A stretch of 52,844 bases of DNA from Zancudomyces culisetae (GCA_001969505.1 LSSK01000900.1:1-52844); one strand, 5' to 3'. Shown: positions 23,095 through 34,657, numbered from the stretch's first letter. The notes: generated from the letters alone by a model not told the origin. Numbers and translations are program-made.

Positions 23095-26000
23095 GCCACT
23101 GTCGCCACCGTCATCATTACCATTGTTCTTGTCGTGAATAGATCTATTAGCGCCATTGCCATTGCTATGGTCTGGGTCTGATGTAGTATTTGTTTTCAAT
23201 GTATTTTCAGGTGTTGGGTTAATTACTATGTGTTCAACTGAGTCAATATATAGCATTAGGATATTAATAATATCACCAACAAATTGATGCAAATACTTTT
23301 CGTACATCTTTGCGCTGCTCAGATAATACAAACACTTATTTAAGGTGGTAATGTACCCAAGAACCTTAATCATTCCATTACTTTTGATGATATCAACCAG
23401 TGTTGTAGCAGTTAATTGAGTGTATATGTTTGATAATCCGCCATATAACTGATTGATAAATTCACCAGCTTTGTCATTTACGTTGGTGTATTGCTGGTCA
23501 TCGGAACTAGAATTCACACTATAGTGGCTAGGTAAAGTGATTTCGAAATATTTGCTTGATTTTATGATCATCTTATAAAACATAAATCCTAGCATACTTC
23601 CAACATATTCGACGTCTTTAATCGAACTGTTCAGCTTTAATACCAACAAAGATAATATTTTTTTTATTAACCATCCATCAATTATGTTGCTTTCGTCTGA
23701 GCTAGCGCTGTCCACTAGATTGATCAAACACTCTATTCCTAAATCAACCAATTCCAGATTGTTATTGTTTGTGAGCTGTATTAGCTGCCACATTACGAGT
23801 TTGAATAACTCTATTCTCTCTCCACCAATCCCACTAGAAGAAGTGTTGTTACCATCTGATAGAAATGGTGTTATCTGTTGGACTATAGTCATTCCTACAT
23901 ACATTTTGATTTGTGTAGCCCCTGGGTAAAAGCAGTTCTCAGTTACGAATTGTACAAGTTCACTGAAAAACTGTTTGCTGTTACAAGGATTGTTGGTTGT
24001 GCTGGTTGTTGCAGATTCAACATATTGCTTGAGGTTATGGGCTACTTTGAGTTTGATATCAGTTTCGAGTTCCTCATTTTTATTTATTATTTGTAGTAGA
24101 ATCTCCTTTACAATCTGCATTTTCATATCACGTTTATCAGAAATGATATCCAAGTGATGGGTTTTAGCGAAACCATCAACTTTTGCAATATCAATGCTAT
24201 TTGTTATTACTAAGCCTAACAGTTGTTGTTTGATGCTGTCGTCCTGTCCATAAATGCCCCCGTTAACAAACTTGCTAATATCTAACCATCCTTCCTTGGA
24301 AATGCCGTGCGGCTTGCCTTTGTTATCCATTACATTTTTAATCAACACAAACTCAAGATTTCCGCTATCATTCACGTCAATTGCCATTATCGGGTGTTTT
24401 TGACAAAGCCTTGCCAGTATAACCATTATATTGACTACTGCCCTTATTTGCTTTTCAGTGTCACTCTCAGTGTCGCTAGAATATTCTACCTTATAGTAGC
24501 GATTTGAGTTGTAGCTATTTCCGCAGTTCGACGTCGTGTTAATTAGTTCCCTGATTAGCTTGAAAGCAATATCAATGTTTTCCTTGAATACACCTGGTAA
24601 TAGGTATTGGCTAGTCATCATTATACCATCAAAACAAGGCGATGTGGAAGTAGTATCTTCTTCAACTCCTATTTTCGAGTTTTGTTGTATTTGCCTATTC
24701 ACTTGATCCGAACCGTTCAGCATTAACCGAACTATCAATCCAATAATTTTATCCAAATCTTTTGTTCCAGCCATCCCTTTTATTCGCTCAATCATGTATT
24801 GGGTGAGTTTTGGTACTAAGTTTATATCTCTAAAAAAATCTTTTTCGATTTCTTCCAATTCCAAATCAATATTCCAGTTCGAATCAAAAGAATCCTTCGG
24901 ATTTGCAGCGTGTTGTTTTTTATCCTGCAAACCTTTTCTAACAATCAACGTTAAAATCGGATACTTCATCCTATTGCTTTTTCTTGCTATCTTCATCATC
25001 CTTTCTACAAATTTATTGTGTTCTTTATCCATCGATCCAAGGCTTCCGCCTCTTCCTCCCTCTATGATTATGGTAATTATCTCCATGATTCTATGTATAA
25101 TAATCTGTGGTGTTTTGTCGTCTGTCACGTTTCGTTCTATAAGCTCAAAAATGTGCTCCATCACATCTGCTTTTCCCTGTATAGGAGTTGCTCCGCGTTG
25201 ATTTTTGCTGATCCACATCTTTATAACATCAAATCCCGTGCTTTTAATTCTATACCTTTGAGTATTCTCGTTATTCTCCAACTTTCCGCAAATCTCTATC
25301 ACTTGCTCTATGCACCACCGGATCATCTCGCTAGTTATCTTCTCTACTTCCTCTACACTTTTGTTTAATATATCAAGGTCCTCAATTTTTGTTATAGCAG
25401 CTTTTGCTAAACATATTTTGCCCATATCATTTCCCATTCCTTCGACCATCTCCATCAACTTTTGGTTTCTTATCCTTAATACTTCTATTATAGGCTCTTG
25501 CTGCTGCGACAGCTGGGAAGTTTTATTAATGGAAAGTACTGCCAGCGCATTCATAATTGCCAGCAATAGCAGACTAGCCACTTCAACTATTTCATATTCG
25601 TGTGTATCGCCTTTTTGCATGATTTTGATACAACTGTCTCGTGTACTCGACATTTTTCCTGAGAATATATCGTATTTTTCATTCGCTTTCTCCAACACAC
25701 CATTTCTTTGTTCCTCTGTATACCTGTATTGCTGTTTTCGAACCAAATACACCAATATTTTCCCACATTCCAAAACGTCTTGCATCGAATCCATATTCTC
25801 CTCTTTTCCATCTCCTTTTATAAACTCCTCTACACTAGCTTTGTACTCTTTGGTAAAATAGTCCATAATGATGTCGATGTGTTGATTCATACCACACAGC
25901 ACTTTATCTTCGACTATTCCCTTACTTGCGTCTTTTTTCATACCACCACCGCCCTGCTCCGAAATCATCATCATTATCCCCTTACTTTTGTCACCTGCTC

Positions 26001-26577
26001 TTTGCTTTGTATATTCCACTTTACTGTGATCATTTCCCTCAACATTTATGACTTTTAGTATCTCAGCTTCAATTATCTTTTCTACTGCCGTTAATTTGTT
26101 GACTTTTATTACTATATTCAGCAGTTCTCTTCGTATTACGGGATCTGAGGTTACAAAGTAAGTCTCGATCATGACTTTTGCCAAAAACAGAATCACTTTA
26201 CGCTCAAGTTCACTTTTCTTGATATCTTGATTCCCTTTGCGCAACTCACTACCATTCTCAAGCACTCGAAGCTGATTTATTGTGCTCAAGATATCGCCTA
26301 TTTGGCGCACTTCATTATACTGCAATTCCCAATTTCCATCGGTATGCTGTCCGATCTTTATCAGCTCCACTGTTCCATCCAATAATCTTTTGTAAAAGCT
26401 TTTCTTTTTTAGCTTATCTTTATCTCCGGGCTTGGGTACATCCTCCTCATGGATCCCTGTTTCGAATCCTTCCAATTCCCCAAGCAATTCTTGTGCGATT
26501 AGTAGGTATTCATCCCACACCTTCACTGCCCGTCTTCTTTTTTTCTTTTGATTTTTTCCTTGATTTACCCTTCCCAT
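19438..26577 (-). CDS. TRM732: THADA/TRM732 family protein, very large
   Basis: The first ATG (26577) gives 2379 residues; a GTG 13 codons upstream is also in frame. The protein is an alpha-helical repeat type throughout. The clearest family block is about residues 1300-1345: TRRSAGYPYYLLSLIS followed by helices ending EPEIKVLILNLLRILFDD, matching the DUF2428 segment of THADA/Trm732 ('RRSAG.P' and a distal N-LR-LF-D). Trm732 partners the methyltransferase Trm7 for 2'-O-methylation of tRNA anticodon-loop position 32; that role is inferred from family. It is much longer than the yeast protein (1420) and human THADA (about 1950). The extra length includes Asn/Ser-rich linkers, a ten-Asp run encoded at 23064-23093, and a Lys/Thr/Asn repeat encoded near 21680-21760. 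Only one block anchors the assignment. Confidence 0.8.
23064..23093. repeat. Trinucleotide repeat encoding ten Asp
   Basis: A CAT repeat of ten units on the plus strand reads as a run of ten aspartates in TRM732, inside a longer Gly/Asp/Asn-rich linker. Confidence 0.9.
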
Positions 26578-28835
26578 CGATTTGTGTGATGTTTTTGCTT
26601 TTGTATCGTAATTCACAGTTAGACTATTTTTGCAAAATTTAATTCTGATTTTGTTGAAGCGAGACTGTTGAGTACTGATTGCTAACCCCTATTACTGTCA
26701 CGAAATAAAATATTTCTCTAGTGTCTAATAAAACCACCGCCAAAAAAATTTTTTTTTCGTAAACCAACACCAAAACCAAACAAGCCAATCTTTGATCTGG
26801 ATCGGTAAAACAAATCTCATAATTCAACCAGCTTTGATCATTGCCGATTTTTGCATCTGAGACTAACTTTTCTCAACTCAAACACAAATACAGCTAAAAG
26901 TACAAGTACAAAGTTTGAGGTATCTACCACATTCAAAAAGATTGGAAACAACTAGCACATTCTTTAGAATTCTTTGGAAGGTGAGCACAACAACTCCGAG
27001 TAGTCTTAGATGACTAGGGAACTTAATACCACTGCATGGATTTGGTGTTGTGGGGTCCTGATGTTAGTCAGGCTTTACTTTACAGATCATTAACAACTGC
27101 ATAAATGATGTGGTAACTTGACTAGTCTAGTAGATTAAAGTATTAATAAACCAGAAAACAGAAAGTAAAACGTAGAACGTAGAAAGAGCAACTAACTGAG
27201 ACTTGCTTTTGAATCTTGAGATGAGAAAGACAAATAGCTGTTGATGGTCGAATTATGTACTCTTTGTAAGTATAAACTTGGACCTCCAGGACCTAGTGTA
27301 CTTCTTGGGTTTGGATGTCGTAAATAGGTGAGTATCAATTTTCTATTCATTGAACCTGCTATTATTTATTTTTGGTTGGGAATACTAAAAAATAACCAAC
27401 TATTTGTGTATTGTGTGTATGATTGTTGAATAGATCTGGTACTCGTTTTTATTAAGCACCGCAATTAAAGTATAAAGAAATCATTGATACAAAGGTTTTT
27501 TTACTCATTCCCGGATTTATTATCACAAATCATACAGTTTTTTAATTAAACAGTATATGCATTATATGTATACCAAAGAATCGACAACAAGGTTGGAATT
27601 GTGAACCCAAGCGTTCAAAAGTTACTAACAAAGTTGGGCTCTGGTATTGTTCTGAACAATGCAGCCTACAGTATACCAGAGCTGTACCAACAATTAATAG
27701 CAAACAATTGGAAGGAATTCTTTTTGTTTTCATTAAACCCAAGTTTGGCATTTTTCATTCACATACGTACACTCATGTACAAAGAGAGCTACTACCATAT
27801 CCAACAAAGGGTCTGCATTTTTTTTTACACTAAACTAGCAAGTGTTGTTAAATACATGCATCAACTTACTAGTTGGAATGATGTGTGATATTTTTCATTA
27901 TGGCTAAACAAAAAACCCTATGCAAATGTACGGGGGAGCTGAGTATTATAGCCATGGCAGCTCAGCATCATTTCCAGTTTTTATAGGCTAATAAAGCAGT
28001 ATTTCGCCGAGTATGAGTCTTTTTAGAAAATGAAAAGGAACTGTTCTTATTGTTATTTCAATGGCTATTTGCATTTAAACTCAATTCGTTTAATCTTACC
28101 AATATCTGTTTTGTTGTTATCGCTATCACGGATATTGCTGCTATTATTCCGGAATGCATATGAAGTCAATGTTTGGAGGATGGAGATGTGGGAGGTTAGT
28201 ATCAAAATATTTAAAACAAAAAATTTTCATGTGTGATTACACCCTCAAATATGAATTTTTTTTTATTTACCAATAAACGCAGTAAAATTATGATAGGGTC
28301 AATCATAGAGATTATGTAATAGAAAAAACGTGAAATTTCCAATGTGGGTTCTAGCTGCAGAAAAAAAAACCTATGGTTATAATTAGTGCAATAGCTAAGA
28401 GCGTTTGTGCTTTATTTTTGTATGTGCTTTTTTGGATTATTATTTTTTTTTGTAATGCCGAAAACTCTATATCAATAGATATGGTGCTATTTGCCAGCTT
28501 TTCAGGAGCATTAATCATTTACCAATTGTGACGAAAAGTGCAAAATTGAAGCCCAAACTAACAAAAATCACGTTTTTCGGGTTAGAATAGAACAGAAAAA
28601 ATGCAGGGAGTTGAACGTTTCCACTCCTCAGTAAAGAAAAAGGGAGGGGAGTGAATTTGTATTTCAGACAAAATATTTGCAATATCCCTTATACTTCTAA
28701 AAACAAAAGCTCGAACCACCCTAATAATATTTCCTGTATAGTGATATTCGCTTTCAGTGCGGATAAACATAAAATTCCAACACAACACCGATCTCTTAAA
28801 TATATATAGTCAAACACAAACAGCAAAATATAAGG
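26578..28835. other. Divergent intergenic region, TRM732 and PEX11
   Basis: This 2.2 kb holds both promoters. PEX11 has a TATA-rich stretch (TAAATATATATAG, about 28797-28809) just before its start. An open frame at 27550-27888 is listed separately. A 68-codon frame at 28030-28236 contains one hydrophobic stretch but nothing recognisable. GAGCTGAG...CTCAGC at about 27936-27965 forms a weak inverted repeat. No RNA gene is recognised. Confidence 0.5.
27550..27888 (+). other. Unassigned open frame, possible exon or gene relic
   Basis: The frame is open for 112 codons after a TAA at 27547 and has no ATG near its start. A possible 3' splice site, TTAAACAG, ends at 27553. The translation has ordinary composition in its middle part (LLTKLGSGIVLNNAAYSIPE). 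It also has WKEFFLFSLNPSLAFF, which faintly resembles the 'WKG....LLLS-NP-I-F' helix of mitochondrial/peroxisomal carriers such as Ant1. No other carrier repeats are visible nearby. It may be an exon of an unrecognised gene, a relic, or chance. Confidence 0.25.
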
Positions 28836-29982
28836 ATGGACGACTCAATGGTAAAACCCGTGCTTGGTGCACTGAACATGTTTTTTGATAGCAAAAGTGT
28901 AAATACTACCATCAAAGTGCTCAACGCTACGGGTGCCAGGGACAAAGTCTACAGAGTTCTAATATACTACTCCAGGTTTATGGTGTATAGGCTTAAAAAA
29001 GCCAACTCCTCACCCGACCTAATTGCGATCTTTGCAAGTATCCAGTCCAACCTCAGTCCCGTGAGAAAAGGTTAGTTTTGTTTATTCGATTTATTTTTGC
29101 TTCGACGAGAAGATAAAATCACGATATGGGGTTGTGAGTTTGCTCTTGCACTCTATCTCAGTGTTCACAATTTAACATACAAGATAAATAGCGCTAAAAA
29201 AGCACATATTCTACACAAAAAACAATATCACTCTTTTTTCTGTTATTCCTTTTTCATAACGATATTTTTCTCAACTACAGATATCTGCGGGTTAACTAAA
29301 ATTTCAACTAAAATCATAACAAACACTAAACTTCTTTTTTTTCTTCCTTGTAGTTTTGAGATTGGGTAACTTTATTTCAGCACTGAAACTGGCTCTTGCT
29401 GCACTAACACGCCCAGGAGATCAAGTTGCAAACATACTCACATTTTTATCTAGAATATCCAATGCTGTATACGTCATTGTAGACATGCTTGCATACGTAA
29501 GTAATATTGATTTATATCTATGTGGAAAACTTGTCCACTTATCTATGTATTCTTGTATTCTTGTATGCTCCCAATTAAAAACTCGCGTTAAATGATAATT
29601 GTAGTTCCATTCGATAAAAATAATCAAGCTCAAGGACCCCAAAAAGGCTCTTACAACTTCAAACAGGTTGTGGGGTTCCACTATTTTCTTCAGTATTCTG
29701 CACTCTTTGTATGTTATTCCTAAAATTAACAGGCGCATTAGAGCCTTATCCGACGAAGCCGTACATGTAAAGGGAGAAATAGTTGACGTCGAAGCAGAAA
29801 AGGAACTCATTTCATTGAAGGCACAAAAAGAATCCATTACAGATCAGCTTACAATCGATGCACTGGAGTTCCCTCTCCCACTGGCTAGTTTAGGGTATGT
29901 TAACCTCAGTGACGGCACTATTGGTGGAATCGGAACAGTTACTTCGATGATGATGCTTAGAAAGATTATCAAAGGCTTTTAA
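28836..29982 (+). CDS. PEX11: Peroxin-11 (peroxisome proliferation), two introns
   Basis: Exons 28836-29070, 29354-29496 and 29605-29982 give 251 residues; introns are 283 nt (GTTAGT...TGTAG) and 108 nt (GTAAGT...TGTAG). The first junction makes RKVLRLGNFISALK and the second DMLAY-FHSIKIIKLKD, both continuous in the family. Pex11 is a peroxisomal membrane protein that remodels and elongates the membrane before fission. The N-terminal amphipathic part (KPVLGALNMFF, then ATGARDKVYRVLIYYSRF) and the C-terminal hydrophobic end (LGYVNLSDGTIGGIGTV) fit the family, as does the length (236 in S. cerevisiae). The PEX11 frame is broken without splicing, so the introns are required. It converges on BUD32 across 540 bp. 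Confidence 0.93.
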
Positions 29983-30521
29983 TTTTCTTACATGTGGCCA
30001 TGTGACAGAAATACGTGTGTGATTTTTATTTACTCGTTATAGTTGTACTCGCTCTTCGACAATAAATTGAACACCATAAATCATAAATATATTATGCCCA
30101 GGTCCTAGCTTTTCCTTTTACAAAAACACTTTTTCTCAATAATGTGGCATCGCAATACCAATGCAGAAGCAATACATTGAAGCGGTCATGATTAAATCTA
30201 GCTATGGGCATCACCAATTGACAAAAAAGAATCGTGGGGTCAAGTATATACCAATAAGTGATCATAATTCTGTTAGCTTGTATGATCTGGCCCTACAGCT
30301 TGTTTTATTCTGCTTTTTTTTTGTAAAGACAAACTAAAGTAAAAATATTCAACGAGTAATCATTATAGAATCAAACCTGATTCGATCAGAATTGAGGGGT
30401 TTACTCAAAATAATAGTTATACAGCTAACTGCTCCAAAGTCAGATACAGCCTTAAAGATTGCCGTAGAGGGAATGGAAATATATTGGAACGGGAGCAACG
30501 TAAATACAAGAATGTGATCGG
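29983..30521. other. Convergent intergenic region, PEX11 and BUD32
   Basis: This is the 3' ends of two converging genes, AT-rich with T-tracts near 30310. I see no gene. Confidence 0.6.
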
Positions 30522-31399
30522 TTATCCAGTCATATCTCGCTTGCGTCCTCGAAGACGGACATCAGCCAGCCTTCTCAGAGTAGTTTTGGAGTGCTTGGAA
30601 AGCCTTGTGTATGAATCATAGAATTTTTCCAAAAATTGTTCGCAGTTGGGATAGGTACTGGCTAACGCCCTTTCAAAAACATATAGATCAACAGCTTTGT
30701 CTTCAGGCAGACTACTGACAAAGCCAAGCCCAAAATCTATCAGATATAATTCCATGTCTCTGGGCGTTTCATTATTTTTGTGAACCAGCAGCATATTAGA
30801 AGTTGTTAAATCGCCATGAACGACGCCTAGATCATGTAGCTTTGCCAAAGTTTCAGCAGCCTTTGCAGCAAGCTCGGATTCAATCTCTTTATTGGAAAGA
30901 TTATCATCTAAGTAGCGCTTTGCGTTGAGATCAGAGATATACTCGTAATAGATTGTGTTGTTTACTTTGTCTACATGGTATATCGCTGGGACATTGATGT
31001 TTGCCAACTTGCAGCGATGAATTAAGCGAAGCTCCTGAGTCATTTGATTATGTATTATTTTCTCATCTAATAGCTTGTGTCGATATTTCTTGCTGAATCT
31101 GACCTTTGATACTGCAGGATAGCCGTAAAAGTCCACCTTGTATAGTTTCTATGACAATTTTTTAATATTATAAAAGGAGTATTGTTAGTTTGGATGTTTC
31201 CAGTGGATATTCTCACGAATAACAAAATTAAAGCAACGCATTTAGTGGCAAAAGCAGTGTATACGATCCTTTGAGAAAGAGATTTAGAAAAGAGGGATAA
31301 AAAAAATCAGAATGCTGCTTTTCTTAAGTAGATATGATTATTCAACAATGGATTTACCGCTTCTGCGCCTTGGCTGATGAGTGTTTGTTCGGCTGTCAT
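30522..31399 (-). CDS. BUD32: KEOPS-complex kinase Bud32, one intron
   Basis: Exon 1 is only 42 nt (31399-31358, MTAEQTLISQGAEA) and exon 2 is 31148-30522; the 209-nt intron runs GTAAAT...TCATAG and has an AACTAAC branch-like motif about 40 nt before the 3' end. The product is 222 residues. Splicing yields ISQGAEAKLYKVDFYGYPAVSKVRF, matching the QGAEA start of Bud32/PRPK. Bud32 is the small atypical kinase/ATPase of KEOPS, needed for t6A37 formation on ANN-decoding tRNAs and for telomere functions. Visible motifs are VSKVRFSKKYRH (lysine region), VHGDLTTSNMLL (catalytic loop), LIDFGLGFVSSLPEDKAVDLYVFE and the C-terminal RLRGRKRDM. The downstream GTG in exon 2 would omit the ATP-binding start and is not credible. 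Confidence 0.94.
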
Positions 31400-31826
31400 T
31401 GCTTTAATTTATCGGATTTATACGGTCTATAAGATGATTTCTGAGCCAGTTTATTGTATTTTCACAAACGGCGTTGTGCTCTTTGGATATTGCACACAAT
31501 TAGAATCTCTGTAGTGAACAGGAAATGGGTAATATCCTGAGTATTATTTTAGCTATTTATTGAGTGATCATCTCAAAAAAACACCAGTTTTTTTTAGAGT
31601 GCGTGACTGAATTGGAAAATAAAAATGCAAAAAAAATTTTCTTCAGCCATTTGCTTCGATTTACCTCTCACCTTTATCAACCATCGAGGAAAATCGAAAT
31701 TGGTAAATAACCGATTTTATCTGGAGTATATACACAAAATATAAAAAAATAGGTGATACAACTTTAGTGCTAAACATTAGCAATCAATTGAAAAGGCAGG
31801 TATAACGAGAAAAAAGCACATAGATA
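31400..31826. other. Divergent promoter region, BUD32 and MRPL19
   Basis: 427 bp separate the two start codons. It is AT-rich with A-tracts near 31570-31640; no recognised binding site or gene. Confidence 0.5.
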
Positions 31827-32273
31827 ATGTCGAAAAAGGCAGGAGGAGCAGCTACTTCAATACTGAAATTATTGGTTCCAGCTCAAAAAGCTACTCCCTC
31901 ACCCCCAATCGGTCCAGCACTGGGTCAAAAGGGTGTCAAGTCCATCGACTTTTGCAAGCAATTTAACGATAGAACTAAAGAAATCCAGTCGGAGACACCA
32001 ATCCCAACAATAATTACAATCAAGCCCGATAGAACCTTCACTTTTATTACTAAATCACCACCAACCTCCTGGTTGTTAAAACGAGCGGCAGGAATTCAAA
32101 AGGGCGCGAGCAAACCGGGTTCTCAAATCGTCGGCACCGTTTCTCTAAAGCATATCTATGAAATAGCCAAGATCAAGCAAAAAGATCCCAGTTTAAGTCA
32201 TGTGGAATTACAGAGCATTTGCAAGTCGATTATTGCTTCTGCAAAATCAGCAGGCATCGAAGTGAAGCCATAA
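31827..32273 (+). CDS. MRPL19: Mitochondrial ribosomal protein uL11m
   Basis: This 148-residue L11-family protein is the mitochondrial large-subunit uL11m, which forms the GTPase-associated stalk base with rRNA. Diagnostic motifs are LLVPAQKATPSPPIGPALGQKG (residues 13-34), then FCKQFNDRTK, PTIITIKPDRTFTF, the PPTSWLLKRAAGI helix and a C-terminal RNA-binding domain ending GIEVKP. The bacterial-like GPALGQKGV and short length separate it from cytosolic uL11 (Rpl12). Length fits S. cerevisiae Mrpl19 (158). The CTG codon at 31920-31922 falls on the invariant Leu of GPALGQ, evidence for standard decoding. A basic N-terminus could act in mitochondrial import. Confidence 0.95.
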   Translation: MSKKAGGAATSILKLLVPAQKATPSPPIGPALGQKGVKSIDFCKQFNDRTKEIQSETPIPTIITIKPDRTFTFITKSPPTSWLLKRAAGIQKGASKPGSQIVGTVSLKHIYEIAKIKQKDPSLSHVELQSICKSIIASAKSAGIEVKP

Positions 32274-32833
32274 GATATGCTTACACAGTCGAAAAGAAAA
32301 ACTTCAGATCTGGGTACACTCAGATTGACGGTTTTGCAAATTAGGATAAACCTGTCAATAGATCTATGGGAGAGAGGGGGAATGAGATTTGGAGTTTGCT
32401 TTTAGTTATTTTGTGCATGTGTTTGTGGACGGGGGAATGTTGATATTTGGAATTGTGAATAGTGATTATATGCATGCGATTATCAAAATATTTAATTTCT
32501 TTTCAGATTTAGTAGTTTAGTTATCATAGAATGTATTGATTGTTACGGCTTAAATAAAAGTATTTGAACCTTTAGCTACAATCAAAAACTAGCATTTTCA
32601 AGAGTAATTCACAAATAAACAAAAAAGAAAAGTCTACCGGTTTAAGGGAGCCTCTATAGTGGCATCTATAAACTATTTAAAATGAATAGAGCTGTGGCTA
32701 ACAATACAGCTCACAGGCCCTCCCCCTCCTTCCCTCGAGAAAAAAAATATACTTTTTTTACTAAACTAGGGAAAAAGAGAGGCGGATTATAGTATGTTGG
32801 CTGGCACGTATCCATTGCTCTCAATGATAAACA
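32274..32833. other. Convergent intergenic region, MRPL19 and CUE2
   Basis: About 560 bp between two stop codons with no recognised gene. It contains a pyrimidine-rich patch near 32715-32740 and A/T-tracts consistent with 3' ends. Confidence 0.6.
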
Positions 32834-34657
32834 CTAACCGCGTCTCAGGACCTCGAAGTGACCTGAATCGGGAGGTTTCAAGAAGACCCAGCCATCCTTC
32901 ACCAAAATCTTTTCAATAATGGAGCCCAGAACATTTTTGTTGAGGGGTGAATGATAACCCTTGCCGGTCATGATAATGCAATTGGAGCTTTCTGCCTTTA
33001 TCGACCGATAGTAGTAATACCAAATAAACAGTTCCAAACGCGTAATAATTATAGCTTGGTTTCCAGTTACGCCGTGCAAATCGACAAAGTAGAACTCGCT
33101 ATTTTGGTTACGCTTCGATTCAACCGACAGAAAAGCCGCTCTCATTTTCCACATTTTCAAGTCTTTGGAATGCACGTTCCCCTGTGCCGAGTAGTGTGAG
33201 CTCGTAGCTACATGGTGCCCTGGTTTATTTCTAGCTTCGTAATACATTCTAGCCTTTCTAAAGCTTTCGTTGCGCTTTGCTTCAATGCTCTGAGCTACGT
33301 TAAGGCACTTGGCTTCATCTAGTTTTTTGCCCCTGGACATTGCATATTTTTTGGCTTCAATGGCCGTCAGATAATTTTCTTTGCCTTCAACCTCCTTACT
33401 GCTAATTATCTCGTGTAGATAATCAATAAACTGGTGTATGGTTAAGTCATTATTCTTGAGCTTTTGACTCTTTTTTAGGGTCGGAATCAACATGTCTAGG
33501 TAAAAGTGTCCTGGTTTCTTCGGATTTTTATGCTCAACTACATTTTCTGTGGATTCCTTTCTCTCATTAGAAAAACAGATGACATCGGTAAGTTTAATGT
33601 TTCGTGGTGCATCCTTCTTTTTCAGGCCCTTAATGAGTGTGCTTGACGAAGCCATTCCTCCGTTATTTCTCAAAATATAATCTACTGAGGTCTCTAGAGT
33701 TCCAAAGTACTCTAGGATTTCAGCGAGAACTTTTTGCTCGATATTAGGAAAGATATCCACCAGCTCTGATAGAATAACATCCTTAGGGCCCACATTTGGC
33801 ACAGCAGTATCAGTTCCGTATTGTCTTGGGCCTTCTTTTGGTTTCGAGGAATTAACCGGCTCGTTTTTCCATTTATGTGACCATGGTTCGTTCATTTCCT
33901 TGTTCAAGTCTTCGAGTCTTTTTACTTGAAAGCCAGTTTTATAATCCATGGAAAAAATATCTACATCTTGGGCTTCTAGGTCTTCTATCGCTTTTTTCAG
34001 CACACAATTGTTTCTATGGTAGCAGTTTGCCAAAAAAGTAATATTCTTGTGTGGAAACTTTTTTCTGAGTATTTGAATGTCAGGGTTTTCACCAGGTCTA
34101 AACCAACTGTTGTTGTTCGTATTTACTGATTCCCAAAACCCAGGCTTTTCTACTTGTCTTTTGGATCCTTTTTTCTTGGATATTCTGTTACCTAGACCAC
34201 TGATATTGCTTTTTTCCAACTCACTAAACATGGGTTTCAAAACTTTGTTTTCAGTTGGTTTGTTCTTCTCCTGTTCGTTTCCCTTCCCGCTCCCCTGAAC
34301 CTTCAATTCTGTACTTCCATAGGTATGGTTCTTTCTTTCTGGCAACATTTGTAGGTGTACATCTTTAAATTCATTTGTGGCGTCAATCCCTCTTCTTTTA
34401 ATGCCGCCTAATATTTTGTCAAAAAGCCCTACTAGATCTTCATTTTCGTAATTTTTGTCCTTATCAATGATTTCTTGTAGCAGATACTCCGTTTCCATAT
34501 CATTGATCTCTGGAAAACATGCTGCCACAAATTCGTGAATATACTCTTGTGATATTTTAATCCCGGATTCGGCCTCGTTTGATACGTCTTGAGGAGGGCT
34601 GGCCTTGATTTTATTTGAAGGCTTTGCAGCTTTTTTGCTTTTTTTCTTTTCAACCAT
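32834..34657 (-). CDS. CUE2: CUE- and Smr-domain no-go-decay nuclease Cue2
   Basis: This 607-residue protein matches the Cue2 architecture. It has several CUE-like helical modules: about 38-85 (VAACFPEINDMETEYLLQEI), 195-235 (ILRKKFPHKNITFLANCYHRN) and 290-335 (LVDIFPNIEQKVLAEILEYF). A DUF1771-like helical segment follows (about 455-505), then a C-terminal Smr domain (about 520-607) with DLHG at 526-529 and GKGYHS at 565-570, the usual Smr active-site motifs. In S. cerevisiae Cue2 binds ubiquitylated stalled, collided ribosomes and cleaves the mRNA in the A site. It is longer than the yeast protein (443), mainly in linkers. The basic N-terminus is Lys-rich. No intron is needed. Confidence 0.9.
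   Translation of the reverse strand: MVEKKKSKKAAKPSNKIKASPPQDVSNEAESGIKISQEYIHEFVAACFPEINDMETEYLLQEIIDKDKNYENEDLVGLFDKILGGIKRRGIDATNEFKDVHLQMLPERKNHTYGSTELKVQGSGKGNEQEKNKPTENKVLKPMFSELEKSNISGLGNRISKKKGSKRQVEKPGFWESVNTNNNSWFRPGENPDIQILRKKFPHKNITFLANCYHRNNCVLKKAIEDLEAQDVDIFSMDYKTGFQVKRLEDLNKEMNEPWSHKWKNEPVNSSKPKEGPRQYGTDTAVPNVGPKDVILSELVDIFPNIEQKVLAEILEYFGTLETSVDYILRNNGGMASSSTLIKGLKKKDAPRNIKLTDVICFSNERKESTENVVEHKNPKKPGHFYLDMLIPTLKKSQKLKNNDLTIHQFIDYLHEIISSKEVEGKENYLTAIEAKKYAMSRGKKLDEAKCLNVAQSIEAKRNESFRKARMYYEARNKPGHHVATSSHYSAQGNVHSKDLKMWKMRAAFLSVESKRNQNSEFYFVDLHGVTGNQAIIITRLELFIWYYYYRSIKAESSNCIIMTGKGYHSPLNKNVLGSIIEKILVKDGWVFLKPPDSGHFEVLRRG

Noticed and set aside
26578-26616. GTG-initiated N-terminal extension of TRM732
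   Set aside because: Eukaryotic genes rarely start at GTG, and an ATG lies 13 codons downstream; the extension adds no conserved sequence.
28030-28236. 68-codon frame with one hydrophobic segment and a possible GTTAGT donor site
   Set aside because: No family match, no partner exon and no sign of selection; too weak to call a gene.
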